From Geobacteraceae bacterium (GTDB lineage Bacteria; Desulfobacterota; Desulfuromonadia; Geobacterales; Pseudopelobacteraceae), in assembly GCA_021286935.1 (NCBI GenBank), contig JAJTBI010000018.1, positions 1-43,769 of the forward strand: a stretch of 43,769 nucleotides of DNA. Direction: 5' to 3'. The notes below the pieces were generated by a model that saw only the letters and a list, made by a program, of their open reading frames with translations, ran no database searches and had not been told where the DNA came from. The position numbers and the translations under genes are program-made. This document shows positions 1 through 8,748 of this stretch, in pieces. How positions within the stretch are numbered: the first letter of the stretch is position 1; every line of letters begins with the position of its first letter.

Positions 1-53
1 ATAAACTTGGGATTTTTAGCTATCGCTGACCAGTTGTACGTTTGTTCCGCCAT
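1..53 (-). CDS. DUF485 family membrane protein, N-terminus only
   Basis: The window edge cuts this gene after 17 codons. The visible residues are MAEQTYNWSAIAKNPKF. The start ATG at 51-53 has a strong ribosome binding site (AAAGGAG, about 7 bases upstream). The opening 'YNW..IA.NPKF' resembles DUF485 (YjcH-like) small membrane proteins, which usually sit directly upstream of an ActP-type sodium:acetate symporter. The neighbouring IclR regulator and CBS-DUF294 protein fit such an uptake locus. The family call rests on 17 residues and context, so it is moderate. Confidence 0.55.
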   Translation of the reverse strand, partial: MAEQTYNWSAIAKNPKF

Positions 54-155
54 GAATTGTTACTCCTTTCTCTAAAAGATCTTAGATAAACAGACCAAAT
101 ACCAAACCAACGTTTCCAGCATTCCCCCTTTCGAATCAAGTATAGTATTGCAACA
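54..155 (-). promoter_or_regulatory. spacer/possible promoter upstream of the DUF485 gene
   Basis: This 102-base gap separates the IclR stop from the DUF485 start. On the minus strand it contains TTGGTT, 16 bases, then TATCTA, a weak sigma-70-like promoter. The same stretch carries closely spaced TTGG/TTTGG direct repeats that could bind the adjacent IclR regulator. No strong terminator hairpin is visible, so read-through from the regulator gene is also possible. Confidence 0.3.
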
Positions 156-932
156 TCAGGCGGGCATCTTGACATACCCGAATTTCATGGAAAGCAGCTC
201 GGCCCCCTCCAGCATGGACGGGATCACCTCCTGCTCAAGTCGTTCATGCACCATCCGGATGGCAGGCACCAGCATGGTCAAGGCGCCGACCACCTTGCCG
301 CCGTAATCACGAATAGCTACCGCAACGGCGCAGACACCTTCGCCAAATCCACCAACATCAATGGCAACGCCTCTTTTGCGAATTTCATCAAGTTCCTGCT
401 GCAACAGCTCCGGATCGGGCACCGCCGGATTTTTCCTGCGTCTACCGTTAATCCGTTCCAGCAGATCAAGGGAGCTGAGTGACTTGATCACCTTGCCGGC
501 AGCATTGGTAAAGAACGGAAAGCGGCGTCCCACCATCTCGGCCGCCTTGACCTGTTGAAAGGAATCAACCACATCCAGAAAAAACACCTCATCACGATCA
601 AGCACGGTAAACCCGACTGCAGCTTCATGTTTGCGAGCCAATGACTCCATTACCGGATGCACGATTCTGATCAGATTGGCATTCTTAAGAATTCTCTGCG
701 CCATGCTAAAGGAGTGCAACCCCAGGCTGTAGGTGCCCAACTGTTCGTCCCGCACCACCAGCCCCTTGTCCTCCAGGGTATCCAACAGAGAGATCACCTT
801 CTTACGGTGCATCTTCAGCACCTTGGCCAGCTGGGGTACCGTTGTGGCCCGATCGTCAGATGCAAGGGCTTCAAGCAGGTCTATTGCCTTGATTACTACT
901 TGCAGCGAATATGCTCTGTTGTCCCTGTCCAT
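156..932 (-). CDS. IclR family transcriptional regulator
   Basis: This 258-aa protein has the IclR layout. An N-terminal winged helix-turn-helix spans roughly residues 8-70 (around 'TVPQLAKVLKMHRKKVISLL'). A GAF-like effector-binding domain spans about 80-250, with the family's 'DVGGFGEGVCAVAVAIRD' segment near the C-terminus. The start ATG (930-932) follows GGAG by six bases. IclR proteins usually bind small carboxylates or aromatics and control catabolic or transport genes. Here the gene lies just upstream of a DUF485/acetate-permease-type gene and divergent from a CBS-DUF294 protein, so control of monocarboxylate uptake is the likely role. The ligand cannot be read from the sequence. Confidence 0.88.
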   Translation of the reverse strand: MDRDNRAYSLQVVIKAIDLLEALASDDRATTVPQLAKVLKMHRKKVISLLDTLEDKGLVVRDEQLGTYSLGLHSFSMAQRILKNANLIRIVHPVMESLARKHEAAVGFTVLDRDEVFFLDVVDSFQQVKAAEMVGRRFPFFTNAAGKVIKSLSSLDLLERINGRRRKNPAVPDPELLQQELDEIRKRGVAIDVGGFGEGVCAVAVAIRDYGGKVVGALTMLVPAIRMVHERLEQEVIPSMLEGAELLSMKFGYVKMPA

Positions 933-997
933 GCCATCTCCAAATCAAGTAAATAAAATTTTGTTTTAACTTTAACGGACAGCATAGTTTTGCAGTC

Positions 998-1025
998 ATT
1001 TAATATTATGTTCTATAATTGTCAA
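998..1025 (-). promoter_or_regulatory. putative sigma-70 promoter of the IclR gene
   Basis: On the minus strand there is a perfect -35 TTGACA (complement of 1020-1025), 16 bases, then a -10-like TTAAAT (complement of 998-1003). It lies about 65 bases upstream of the IclR start. Confidence 0.45.
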
Positions 1026-1180
1026 CAGTATTTTTACAAAAAAAATAAAACATATTTTATAATATAAATATCAAATAGTTACAAAAATGCACACCACGCA
1101 AAAAATCAGCTTCATCCCCATTTTACGAAACCGTATTCAAAAAAAATATAATGCTGTTTAAATTTTAAGATAAACAGCCG

Positions 1181-1217
1181 TTACACTCTTGTCTCAAGAG
1201 TAACAACAGAGTATAGT
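1181..1217 (+). promoter_or_regulatory. putative promoter of the CBS-DUF294 gene with overlapping inverted repeat
   Basis: TTGTCT (1189-1194), 17 bases, then TATAGT (1212-1217) form a plausible sigma-70 promoter about 40 bases before the start codon. An inverted repeat, CTCTTG-TCT-CAAGAG (1186-1200) with flanking TTA/TAA, overlaps the -35. This is the expected place for a repressor site, with the adjacent IclR protein an obvious candidate. Confidence 0.45.
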
Positions 1218-1258
1218 GCAACACCACACAAACCGGTGTTTATGCAGCGGGAGGCGCC

Positions 1259-2716
1259 ATGGCAGACAGCTTGATCCATCAGGATACGTTCTACTTTATA
1301 GAGGTGGATCTGCTCTGTACCCGTGTGCCGATCACCTGCCCGCCGCAGACCGGCTTGATCGAAATGGCCAGCCTGATGCAGCAGCACAACATATCGGGGA
1401 TTGTGGTGGTTGAAGATGAAAAGCCGGTGGGAATTGTTTCACTGCGGGATCTGAGAAATTGCGTTGCGACAAACTACCTCGCCCTTCCCTCCCTTACCGT
1501 CAAGGACCTGATGCAAACTGACCTGATTACCATCAGGCGACACGACTATCTCTTTAAGGCTATCTTCAAGATGGCCCGCTATAACATCCACCGTCTGGTG
1601 GTGGTCAATGATGATGGCAGCCTGGCTGGCGTTATTACCAACAGCGACCTGCTCAGGATTCAAAGTCGCTGCCCCCTCTACCTGTCTCAGGAAATTGAGG
1701 CAGCAGACAGTTTTGAGCAGCTGCAGGGGACCGGGGCACGGATACTTGAGTTATTGCAGTTTGTGGTCAAGGCCGGTGCCGATACCCAGAGCCTGATTTC
1801 GCTGATATCGCATTTTAACGACCTGATGACCCTGCAGGTGATCAGCCTTCTGGAGCGTTTTGAAGGAGTTAAACTGCCCCGCTCGGCTGCCTTTCTGGTT
1901 ATGGGAAGTGAAGGACGCGGGGAACAGACCCTGCGGACTGACCAGGACAACGCCATTGTCTACAGTGATTCTGTATCGACTGATGAACTGAAGCAGATCA
2001 AGCAGTTTGCAGGTAGGGTGGTTGATCGCCTGGAGTTTATCGGCGTGCCCCGCTGCCCCGGCGGCATCATGGCCAGTAATCGCCAATGGTGCCACAGCAT
2101 CTCCACCTGGCAGAGGATTATTGCCCGCTGGATCGGCACCCCGACACTGAAAAACATGGTCAAGTTCGGCATGTTTCAGGATCTGCGGGTTATCCACGGC
2201 AACCTGTCACTGGAAAAGAAACTGCGGGAACATATCATTGCCACCAGCCACAATCACACCCTGTTCTTCTCCTACATGGCCCATAACATCGTGCAGTTCA
2301 GCCCGCCGCTGGGCTTATTCGGCAAAATCAAGCTGGAGCAAAAAGGTGAACACAAGGGCAGCTTTGACCTGAAAAAAGGGGGGATCTTCGCCATTACCCA
2401 GGGAGTGAGTCTTTTGGCTTTACTGCACCACAGCATGGGAGGCACAACCTGGGATAAACTGGGCTGGCTACGGCAGGACAGCCAGATCTCTGAAGATGAT
2501 CTGAACTGCATTGAAGAGGCGTTCAGCCTGCTGGTGCGACTGCGCCTGATGGTTCAGCTTGATGCTGTAGCAGCAGGAAAGACACCTGACAACTACTGCG
2601 ATCCCGCACTACTCAGTAACCGGGAACAGGACCAGCTGCGCACGGCACTAAAATCAGTCAACCTGATGCTGCAGATACTTAAGGACACCTTTCAGCTGGA
2701 CCTGTTACGAATCTGA
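1259..2716 (+). CDS. CBS-domain protein with DUF294 nucleotidyltransferase-like and DUF294_C domains
   Basis: The protein has 485 aa. Two CBS motifs occupy about residues 20-135 ('GIVSLRDLR', 'GVITNSDLL'). A DUF294 GlnD/GlnE-like nucleotidyltransferase domain follows at about 155-290, with the signature GSEGRGEQ (216-223) and acidic pair TDQD (227-230) that would bind metal. DUF294_C covers about 325-480. The ATG follows GGAGG by four bases. Many relatives also carry a cyclic-nucleotide-binding domain at the N-terminus; this one does not. Such proteins commonly sit beside ActP/DUF485 acetate permeases and probably sense adenylate charge through the CBS pair to control uptake, perhaps by protein nucleotidylation. 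That function is inferred. The substrate is unknown. Confidence 0.85.
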   Translation: MADSLIHQDTFYFIEVDLLCTRVPITCPPQTGLIEMASLMQQHNISGIVVVEDEKPVGIVSLRDLRNCVATNYLALPSLTVKDLMQTDLITIRRHDYLFKAIFKMARYNIHRLVVVNDDGSLAGVITNSDLLRIQSRCPLYLSQEIEAADSFEQLQGTGARILELLQFVVKAGADTQSLISLISHFNDLMTLQVISLLERFEGVKLPRSAAFLVMGSEGRGEQTLRTDQDNAIVYSDSVSTDELKQIKQFAGRVVDRLEFIGVPRCPGGIMASNRQWCHSISTWQRIIARWIGTPTLKNMVKFGMFQDLRVIHGNLSLEKKLREHIIATSHNHTLFFSYMAHNIVQFSPPLGLFGKIKLEQKGEHKGSFDLKKGGIFAITQGVSLLALLHHSMGGTTWDKLGWLRQDSQISEDDLNCIEEAFSLLVRLRLMVQLDAVAAGKTPDNYCDPALLSNREQDQLRTALKSVNLMLQILKDTFQLDLLRI

Positions 2717-2737
2717 ACATCCTTTTCAAATGCTCTT

Positions 2738-2863
2738 GCCACAGAGGTCACAGAGGCCTCAGAGAAAAACAAATCGATAAAACTGCACAGTAAATCGCTT
2801 TGGATTAAAAAGTTAAAACCGATTTCACAAGTAATTCTCTGTGTTCTCTGTGCCCTCTGTGGC
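2738..2863. repeat. inverted pair of 9-bp tandem repeat arrays
   Basis: The gap between two convergent genes holds two 30-base arms, 2738-2767 and 2834-2863. The second arm is the reverse complement of the first at about 25 of 30 positions. Each arm is three tandem copies of a 9-bp unit close to CCACAGAGG. The arms are separated by about 66 bases of AT-rich sequence. They could form a long cruciform or RNA stem and may act as a bidirectional terminator or REP-like element. Confidence 0.75.
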
Positions 2864-2879
2864 TAAAAGCCGTTTAGGT

Positions 2880-4265
2880 TCACTTCTTCTGCGGCTCCTG
2901 CAGTTTATCCGCCTCTTGCACCCAGCCACCGCCCATCGCTTTGTAAACCGAGATCAACGACACCAGCAGATCATAGTGGGTCTTGGTCTTGTCCAGTTTG
3001 CCGGTAAACAGCGAGCGATCAGCATCCAGCACCTGCAGATAATTTGAGGTACCGGCCTCAAACTGCAGCCGGGCCAGACGGTCATATTCTGACAGAGAAT
3101 CAACCTGCCGTTTCTGGGCCTCAAGCTGCTCCCTGCCCTTGGTGGTCTTGATCAGGGCATCTTCAACCTCACGGAAGGCGGTTAGAATCGTCTGCTGGTA
3201 CTGATACATGGCCTGCTGTTGCTGGGACTCAGCCTGCTTTACCTGTCCGGCTGTCTGACCAAAATTAAAGAGTGGCTGGGCCAGCTGGGCTCCCGCAGAC
3301 CAGATACCGGCACCTGGCACAAACAGCTTGCTGATGTCGCCACTGGATACCCCCAAGGCGCCGGTTAGGGAAATCTTGGGAAAGTAAGCGGCCTTGGCAA
3401 CACCGATCTCAGCATTGGCCGCAATCAGGTTCTGTTCTGCCTGGATGATATCAGGACGCCGTTCCAGCAGCCGCGACGGCAGGCCAGCAGGAATACCGGG
3501 CGGGACCAGCTCATCAATGGTCTTGCCACGTGGGATCGGTCCAGGAGCACGTCCCAACAACAGCGAGATCATATTTTCCTGCTGGCGCACCAGTGATTCA
3601 TAGTTGGGAACAGCCTGACGGGCAGACTCATAATTGGATTCAGCCTGTGCAAGCTCAAGCCCGGAAACAGTACCATGCTTGAACCGCAGTTGAAACAGCT
3701 TCAGGCTTTCTGCATAGGCCTTTTCCGTATCTCTGGCAATTTCCAGCTGACGGTCCATCCCCCGCAGGGTAATGTAACCGCTGGCCACATTGGAAACTAC
3801 GGTCATGATTACCGCCCTGCGACCGGCCTCACTGCCCACAATATTGGCCTGGGCTGCCTCGCTGGAGCGCCTGATCTTGCCCCACAGGTCAAGCTCCCAG
3901 GTGGCGTTGACGGTGGCTTGATAGCTCTGGGTGGTTCTGCCACCGCTATTGGTTGCACCGGGTTCAAACCCGGCTGATATCTGCGGAAAGTATTGGGAAC
4001 GGGTGGTATCCAACACCCCCAGATACTGATCCACCTTGGCCGTGGCACTCTTCAGGTCCAGGTTGCCCCGCACGGCGGTCTCAACCAGATCATCCAGCAC
4101 CGTATCACCGAACAGCTTCCACCACTGGGTATTGGCCAGATCAGCAGCAGCCTTGTACTCCACATTCCACTGATCAGGCGCCTTTACATCAGGACGAACA
4201 TAATCAGGCCCCACACTGCAGCCGCACAACAACAGCACCATTACCGCACTAACAATATTACGCAT
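2880..4265 (-). CDS. RND efflux outer-membrane lipoprotein (NodT/OprM family)
   Basis: This is the outer-membrane channel of a tripartite efflux pump, 461 aa from the chosen start. The ATG at 4263-4265 begins MRNIVSAVMVLLLCGC, a lipoprotein signal with lipobox LLCGC, followed by the family-typical 'SVGPDYVRP'. Two OEP repeats form the trimeric barrel and periplasmic tunnel; the second starts near 'LPSRLLERRPDIIQAEQNL'. A longer frame reaching 4358 exists but would lie inside the pump gene, so the lipoprotein start is preferred. The start overlaps the pump stop by eight bases (ATGCGTAA), indicating translational coupling. Last gene of the efflux operon. Confidence 0.93.
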   Translation of the reverse strand: MRNIVSAVMVLLLCGCSVGPDYVRPDVKAPDQWNVEYKAAADLANTQWWKLFGDTVLDDLVETAVRGNLDLKSATAKVDQYLGVLDTTRSQYFPQISAGFEPGATNSGGRTTQSYQATVNATWELDLWGKIRRSSEAAQANIVGSEAGRRAVIMTVVSNVASGYITLRGMDRQLEIARDTEKAYAESLKLFQLRFKHGTVSGLELAQAESNYESARQAVPNYESLVRQQENMISLLLGRAPGPIPRGKTIDELVPPGIPAGLPSRLLERRPDIIQAEQNLIAANAEIGVAKAAYFPKISLTGALGVSSGDISKLFVPGAGIWSAGAQLAQPLFNFGQTAGQVKQAESQQQQAMYQYQQTILTAFREVEDALIKTTKGREQLEAQKRQVDSLSEYDRLARLQFEAGTSNYLQVLDADRSLFTGKLDKTKTHYDLLVSLISVYKAMGGGWVQEADKLQEPQKK

Positions 4266-7200
4266 GGTCGTTGCCCCCTTCCTGCAGGGCCTTGACACCC
4301 TTTTTACGGCTGAAGATGCCGCTGGCCGATTCCAGCACCACAAAGAAAAGCGGCACAAAGAAGGAAGCCACCAGGGTGGAGGCCAGCATACCGCCGATCA
4401 CACCGGTACCGATGGCCCGCAGACTGTTGGCACCGGCGCCATGGGCAATGGCCATCGGTACGCAGCCAAGAATAAAAGCCAGTGAAGTCATCACAATCGG
4501 GCGCAGACGCAGCCGGGCTGCCTCAATGGCCGCCTCAGCCGGCTCCATCCCCTTTTTCAGGTTATCAGCCGCAAACTCTATAATCAGGATGGCGTTTTTG
4601 GCGGACAGCCCCACCAGGGTCACCAGTCCTACCTGAAAATAGACATCGTTTTCCAGACCACGCACCCAGGTGAACAGCAATGCGCCGCAGAGGGCAAAGG
4701 GGACCGACAGCACCACCCCCACCGGCAATGACCATTTTTCGTACTGGGCAGCCAGGATCAGAAAGACCATGATCAGACCAAAGGCAAAGGCCATGGTCGA
4801 AGTATTGCCGGCCTTCTTTTCTTCAAAGGCCTGTCCTGACCAGGCAAAGCCATAGCCTTCAGGCAGCACTTTCTTCGCCACCTCCTCCATGGCGCTGATG
4901 GCCTGGCCGGAACTGTAGCCAGGAGCCTGACTGCCGTTCAGCTTGGCAGCCGGAAAACCGTTAAAACGGGGTAACAGACTGGGACCGGCCACATAGCGGA
5001 TGGTTGCCATGGCAGAAATCGGGATCATACTGCCGCCGTTAGAACGGACATAGACCTGGGTCAGGTCATCAGGCTTGTCGCGGTAGTTCGGCTCAGACTG
5101 CTGGATAACCTGCCAGATCCGGCCATACTGCAGAAACTGTCCCACATAGGCTGAACCGAAATAGGACTGAAGGGTTTCAAAGACCGTGGAGACCGGCACC
5201 CCCAGCAGTTCTGCCTGGGCACGATTCACATCCAGATAGAGCTGTTGCTGACTGGCTGAGAAGGTACTGGAAACGCCACTCAGCTCCTTACGTTTGCTGG
5301 CCTCGGCGACAAACTGCTTGGTGATTTTCTCCAGTTCCTGGGGAGAGCCGCCTCCTTTGCTCTGGACATAGAACTCAAAACCGCCGGTGCTGCCCAGACC
5401 GGGAATGGAAGGAGGATTGATCGGAAAGACCAGCCCTTCCTTGATGCCGTGCAACTTGCGGCCAAGATCCTTTTGCACACTTGCGGCGTCAGTTCCCTTG
5501 TCCTCCCGCTCACTATACGGCTTAAGCGCGGCAAACAGCAGCCCTGCGTTGTCCTTGACGCTGCCATCCAGCAAACTGTAGCCGTTAATCTGGGTGATAT
5601 CCCCCATGGCCTTGTTGGTCTGGGCAAACTGCACGGCCCGGTCACTGACCGCTGTGGTCCGTTCAAGACTGGCAGCATCGGGCATAATGGTACCTACAAA
5701 CAGGTAGCCTTGATCCTCTTCCGGCACAAAGCTGCCCGGCACGACCTTGAACAGCAGCAGCACCAACACCAGCATGCCGCAGAACAGCCCCAGGCCGATA
5801 CTGCGGTGATTGATCAGCCAGCGCACTCCACAGGTATACAGCTCGGTCAGGCGATTAAAACGATCTTCAAACCATTTAAAGAAACCCTTCTTCTCACCAT
5901 GCCCCGGTTTCAGAATCCGGGCTGCCAGAGCAGGAGAAAGGGTCAACGCCACCACACCGGACAGCACCATGGAGATGGCGATAGTAACGGCAAACTGCTT
6001 ATACAGTGTGCCGGTCATCCCCCCCAGAAAGGCCACCGGCAGAAAGACCGAGCCCAGCACCAGCACGATGGCGATCAGGGCGCCGGTCAGTTCTGACATC
6101 GCCTTTTTGGCCGCCTCCATCGGGGTCATGCCATGGGTGGCCATATTGTGTTCAACGTTTTCCACCACAATGATGGCATCATCCACCACCAGACCAATGG
6201 CCAGGATCATGCCGAACAGAGTCAGCATGTTGGTGGAGAACCCCAGGGCCAGAATCCCCATGTAGGTACCGATAATGGCAATCGGCACCGCCAGAATAGG
6301 GATAAAGGTAGCCCGAAAACTCTGCAGAAACAGAAACACCACCAGCACCACCAGCACCACCGCCTCAAAGAAGGTATGCACCACCTTTTCAATGGAGGCA
6401 GCGGTAAACTCACTGGTATCAAGCACCACCTTATACTCCATCCCCTGGGGAAAGCTCTTTTTCAGGCCGACCAGCAGATTATTGATCTGTTTGGAGGTTT
6501 CAATGGCATTGGCTCCGGGCTGCTGATAGACCACAATCGCCACCGACTTCCTGCCATTGACCTTGGTGGTGACCGAATAGTCCTTGCCTCCCAGTTCAGC
6601 ACGGGCCACATCTTTCAGCCGTACCAGTGCAGAACCTTCTGAAGCAGCACGGATGATGATATTCTCAAACTCGGCAGGGTCAGACAGCATCCCCTTGGTG
6701 GTCACCACAAAGGTCTGTTGCGTCCCCTTGGGTGAGGGAGACTGACCGATAGAACCGACACCAAAGGCCTTGTTCTGACGCTGGATGGCGGTGGCAACAT
6801 CCTGGGCTGTCAGCCCCAGCTGAGCCAGGCGATCAGGCTTGAGCCAGATCCGCATCGCCACATCCGGCAAGGGAAACATGGAAGAAAGGTTGGCACCGGG
6901 AATCCGCTTGATGGCATCCAGGATGTACAGGTTGGCATAGTTGCCCAGATAGACCGGATCATAGCGATCATCTGGTGAATAGACGCTGATCACCATCATA
7001 AAGGATTGGGAACGTTTCTGAACTGACACCCCCTGCTGGCTGACCACGTCCGGCAATAAAGAAGAGGCCTGACTGACCCGGTTCTGGACGTTAACCTGGG
7101 CCATGTCCGGATCGGTGCCCGGTTCAAAGGTAACGGTCAGAGTCATGTTGCCGGATGAGGCGCTGGTGGAGGACATGTAGGTCATGCCATCCACGCCGTT

Positions 7201-7407
7201 AACCTGCTGTTCAATCGGCGCGGCAACCGTATTGGCAATTACCTCGGCAGTGGCACCGGGGTAGAAGGCGGAGACCTGTACGGTGGGAGGGGCGATATTG
7301 GGGTACTGGGCAATCGGCGTCACCTTGAGGGCGACCAGCCCCCCCAGGGTTATAATAATGGCAATCACCGCTGCAAAGACCGGGCGATCAATAAAAAAAC
7401 TTCCCAT
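4258..7407 (-). CDS. RND multidrug efflux pump, HAE1 family (AcrB/MexB-like)
   Basis: The protein has 1049 aa, the normal length for an AcrB-type inner-membrane proton/drug antiporter. The N-terminus 'MGSFFIDRPVFAAVIAIII' and the 'PIAQYPNIAPPTV' segment are typical of hydrophobe/amphiphile exporters. The proton-relay residues are present: the aspartate pair in TM4 (D409-D410 in 'GLVVDDAIIVVEN') and the lysine in TM10 ('GLSAKNAILIIEF'). Two large periplasmic loops and twelve predicted membrane segments fit the fold. Neighbours are the fusion protein 9 bases upstream and the outer-membrane channel overlapping downstream, giving a complete pump. The substrate range cannot be read from sequence; solvents, dyes and antibiotics are usual for the family. 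Confidence 0.96.
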   Translation of the reverse strand: MGSFFIDRPVFAAVIAIIITLGGLVALKVTPIAQYPNIAPPTVQVSAFYPGATAEVIANTVAAPIEQQVNGVDGMTYMSSTSASSGNMTLTVTFEPGTDPDMAQVNVQNRVSQASSLLPDVVSQQGVSVQKRSQSFMMVISVYSPDDRYDPVYLGNYANLYILDAIKRIPGANLSSMFPLPDVAMRIWLKPDRLAQLGLTAQDVATAIQRQNKAFGVGSIGQSPSPKGTQQTFVVTTKGMLSDPAEFENIIIRAASEGSALVRLKDVARAELGGKDYSVTTKVNGRKSVAIVVYQQPGANAIETSKQINNLLVGLKKSFPQGMEYKVVLDTSEFTAASIEKVVHTFFEAVVLVVLVVFLFLQSFRATFIPILAVPIAIIGTYMGILALGFSTNMLTLFGMILAIGLVVDDAIIVVENVEHNMATHGMTPMEAAKKAMSELTGALIAIVLVLGSVFLPVAFLGGMTGTLYKQFAVTIAISMVLSGVVALTLSPALAARILKPGHGEKKGFFKWFEDRFNRLTELYTCGVRWLINHRSIGLGLFCGMLVLVLLLFKVVPGSFVPEEDQGYLFVGTIMPDAASLERTTAVSDRAVQFAQTNKAMGDITQINGYSLLDGSVKDNAGLLFAALKPYSEREDKGTDAASVQKDLGRKLHGIKEGLVFPINPPSIPGLGSTGGFEFYVQSKGGGSPQELEKITKQFVAEASKRKELSGVSSTFSASQQQLYLDVNRAQAELLGVPVSTVFETLQSYFGSAYVGQFLQYGRIWQVIQQSEPNYRDKPDDLTQVYVRSNGGSMIPISAMATIRYVAGPSLLPRFNGFPAAKLNGSQAPGYSSGQAISAMEEVAKKVLPEGYGFAWSGQAFEEKKAGNTSTMAFAFGLIMVFLILAAQYEKWSLPVGVVLSVPFALCGALLFTWVRGLENDVYFQVGLVTLVGLSAKNAILIIEFAADNLKKGMEPAEAAIEAARLRLRPIVMTSLAFILGCVPMAIAHGAGANSLRAIGTGVIGGMLASTLVASFFVPLFFVVLESASGIFSRKKGVKALQEGGNDHA

Positions 7408-7416
7408 GATCCCCCC

Positions 7417-8622
7417 TTACTTGGCTGCTGCCGGTTGAGCTGCCTTCTTCATCTCTTCAGGTGTCACCAGCCTAACCGGAGCGCCGGGGATCAGTGTCAT
7501 AAAACCATCCACAATCACCTTATCTCCAGCCTTAAGCCCCTGGGTAATGATCCAGTCATTATCAAGCCAATCCCCCACGGTGACCGGCCTCGCCTCTGCC
7601 AGCCCCTTATCGTTTGCCACAAACACCACATGACCATTACTGGTCTGCTGCACTGCCCGCTGGGGAATCGTCAGCGCATTGGGGCGGGTTGCCCCCTTTA
7701 GATACGCCTTGACGAACATGCCGGGACGCAACATAGCTTTGGGGTTCGGAATCACGGCCCGCACCAGGTAGGTACCGGTGTCTTTATTAAAAGAGGGATC
7801 GGCAAAGTTGACCACCCCTGCCAGAGGATAGCGCCTGCCATCGGATAGTTCGATATCAACGGTAAAACGGTTATCCTTGGGCCGGGCGATCTCTCCCTTT
7901 TCCACGGCCCGCCGCATATTTTCCTGTTCGTTCTGGGAAACACTGAAATCAACCCAGGCCGGGTCCATCTTGGCAACGTAGGTCAGCTTGGCAGAACTGC
8001 TGCCGGCTGCGATGTAGCTTCCCTCCCGCATTAGGGCCTGACTGGCCACACCGCTGACCGGCGATGTAATGGTGGTATAGCTCAGATCCAGCAGTGCCTT
8101 GTCCAGATTGGCCTGATCCTGCTGCAGACCGGCCTCGGCGGTTTTGTAGTTGCCGATGGCATTATCCAGGTCGCTCTTGCTGGCGGCATTCTGGTCTGCC
8201 AGCGGCTTGATCCGGTCAAGACTGGCCTTGGCGGTAAACAGCTGGGACTTGCGGATATCAACCGCTGCCCTGGCCGCATTTACCGCTGCCACAAACGGTT
8301 TTTTGTCGAGCACGAACAGGACTTGCCCTTGCTTGACCGGCTCACCTTCCTGGTAGGTGATCTTTTCAAGAAAACCGTTCACCCTGGCCATCACATCCAC
8401 CTGGTGAGAACTTTGAATCTGGGCCACAAAAGGAAAGATTGCCGGAACTGTTTTGGGCTGAACCGTCACGGCAACCACCTCGGTCACCGGCAGCTGGGCC
8501 TTCTGATCTGTTTTTTTGCCACATCCCCCCAGGGGGGCAAGCAGGCAGACGGCCAGAGCAGCGTAAAGAAATAAACGATGACGATTCAGGCGGTTAGGGT
8601 AGATCAGACAAGGCAGTTCCAT
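7417..8622 (-). CDS. RND efflux periplasmic adaptor (membrane fusion) lipoprotein
   Basis: This 401-aa AcrA/MexA-type adaptor bridges the pump and outer-membrane channel. I chose the ATG at 8620-8622 because GAGG lies six bases upstream; a TTG start at 8646 is possible but has a poorer site. The N-terminus carries a membrane segment ending in lipobox LGGC. A biotinyl-lipoyl half domain ('VMARVNGFLEKITYQEGEPVKQGQVLF'-like) flanks an alpha-hairpin of about 90 residues. The beta-barrel and membrane-proximal domains follow ('LRPGMFVKAYL', 'IPQRAVQQT'). First gene of the efflux operon. Confidence 0.93.
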   Translation of the reverse strand: MELPCLIYPNRLNRHRLFLYAALAVCLLAPLGGCGKKTDQKAQLPVTEVVAVTVQPKTVPAIFPFVAQIQSSHQVDVMARVNGFLEKITYQEGEPVKQGQVLFVLDKKPFVAAVNAARAAVDIRKSQLFTAKASLDRIKPLADQNAASKSDLDNAIGNYKTAEAGLQQDQANLDKALLDLSYTTITSPVSGVASQALMREGSYIAAGSSSAKLTYVAKMDPAWVDFSVSQNEQENMRRAVEKGEIARPKDNRFTVDIELSDGRRYPLAGVVNFADPSFNKDTGTYLVRAVIPNPKAMLRPGMFVKAYLKGATRPNALTIPQRAVQQTSNGHVVFVANDKGLAEARPVTVGDWLDNDWIITQGLKAGDKVIVDGFMTLIPGAPVRLVTPEEMKKAAQPAAAK

Positions 8623-8748
8623 CGGTAACCTCACGCAGCTATGCAATTAATTTCACTTCAGTCTGAGGTACCATAGATCAAGGCATTGTCAAGGCGAGTC
8701 ACTGAACATATACTGCCCACATTCAGTATCAATTCTGGCGGGGGAAAC
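8623..8748. promoter_or_regulatory. divergent promoter region, efflux operon and nhaA
   Basis: This 126-base gap separates two divergent start codons. A perfect TTGACA lies on the minus strand (complement of 8687-8692), pointing at the efflux operon; no good -10 at canonical spacing accompanies it. No regulator gene adjoins the operon, so any control is probably by a distant factor. Confidence 0.35.

Larger units (their letters stand above)
933..1258. promoter_or_regulatory. AT-rich divergent intergenic region
   Basis: This 326-base stretch has no gene. It is strongly AT-rich (A- and T-runs around 1030-1090 and 1138-1175). It holds the divergent promoters of the IclR gene and the CBS-DUF294 gene, annotated separately. 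No ORF, tRNA or riboswitch-like structure is apparent. Confidence 0.6.

Noticed and set aside
933..1258. AT-rich stretch considered as a replication origin or horizontally acquired island
   Set aside because: No DnaA-box cluster or iterons seen, and promoters for both flanking genes explain it adequately.
1751..2197. 148-aa minus-strand frame in the CBS-DUF294 gene
   Set aside because: Antisense shadow; no family resemblance or start signals.
5449..6096. 215-aa plus-strand frame opposite the RND pump gene
   Set aside because: Biased composition (Gln/His-rich) from antisense of a GC-biased real gene; no ribosome binding site; the pump gene is unambiguous.
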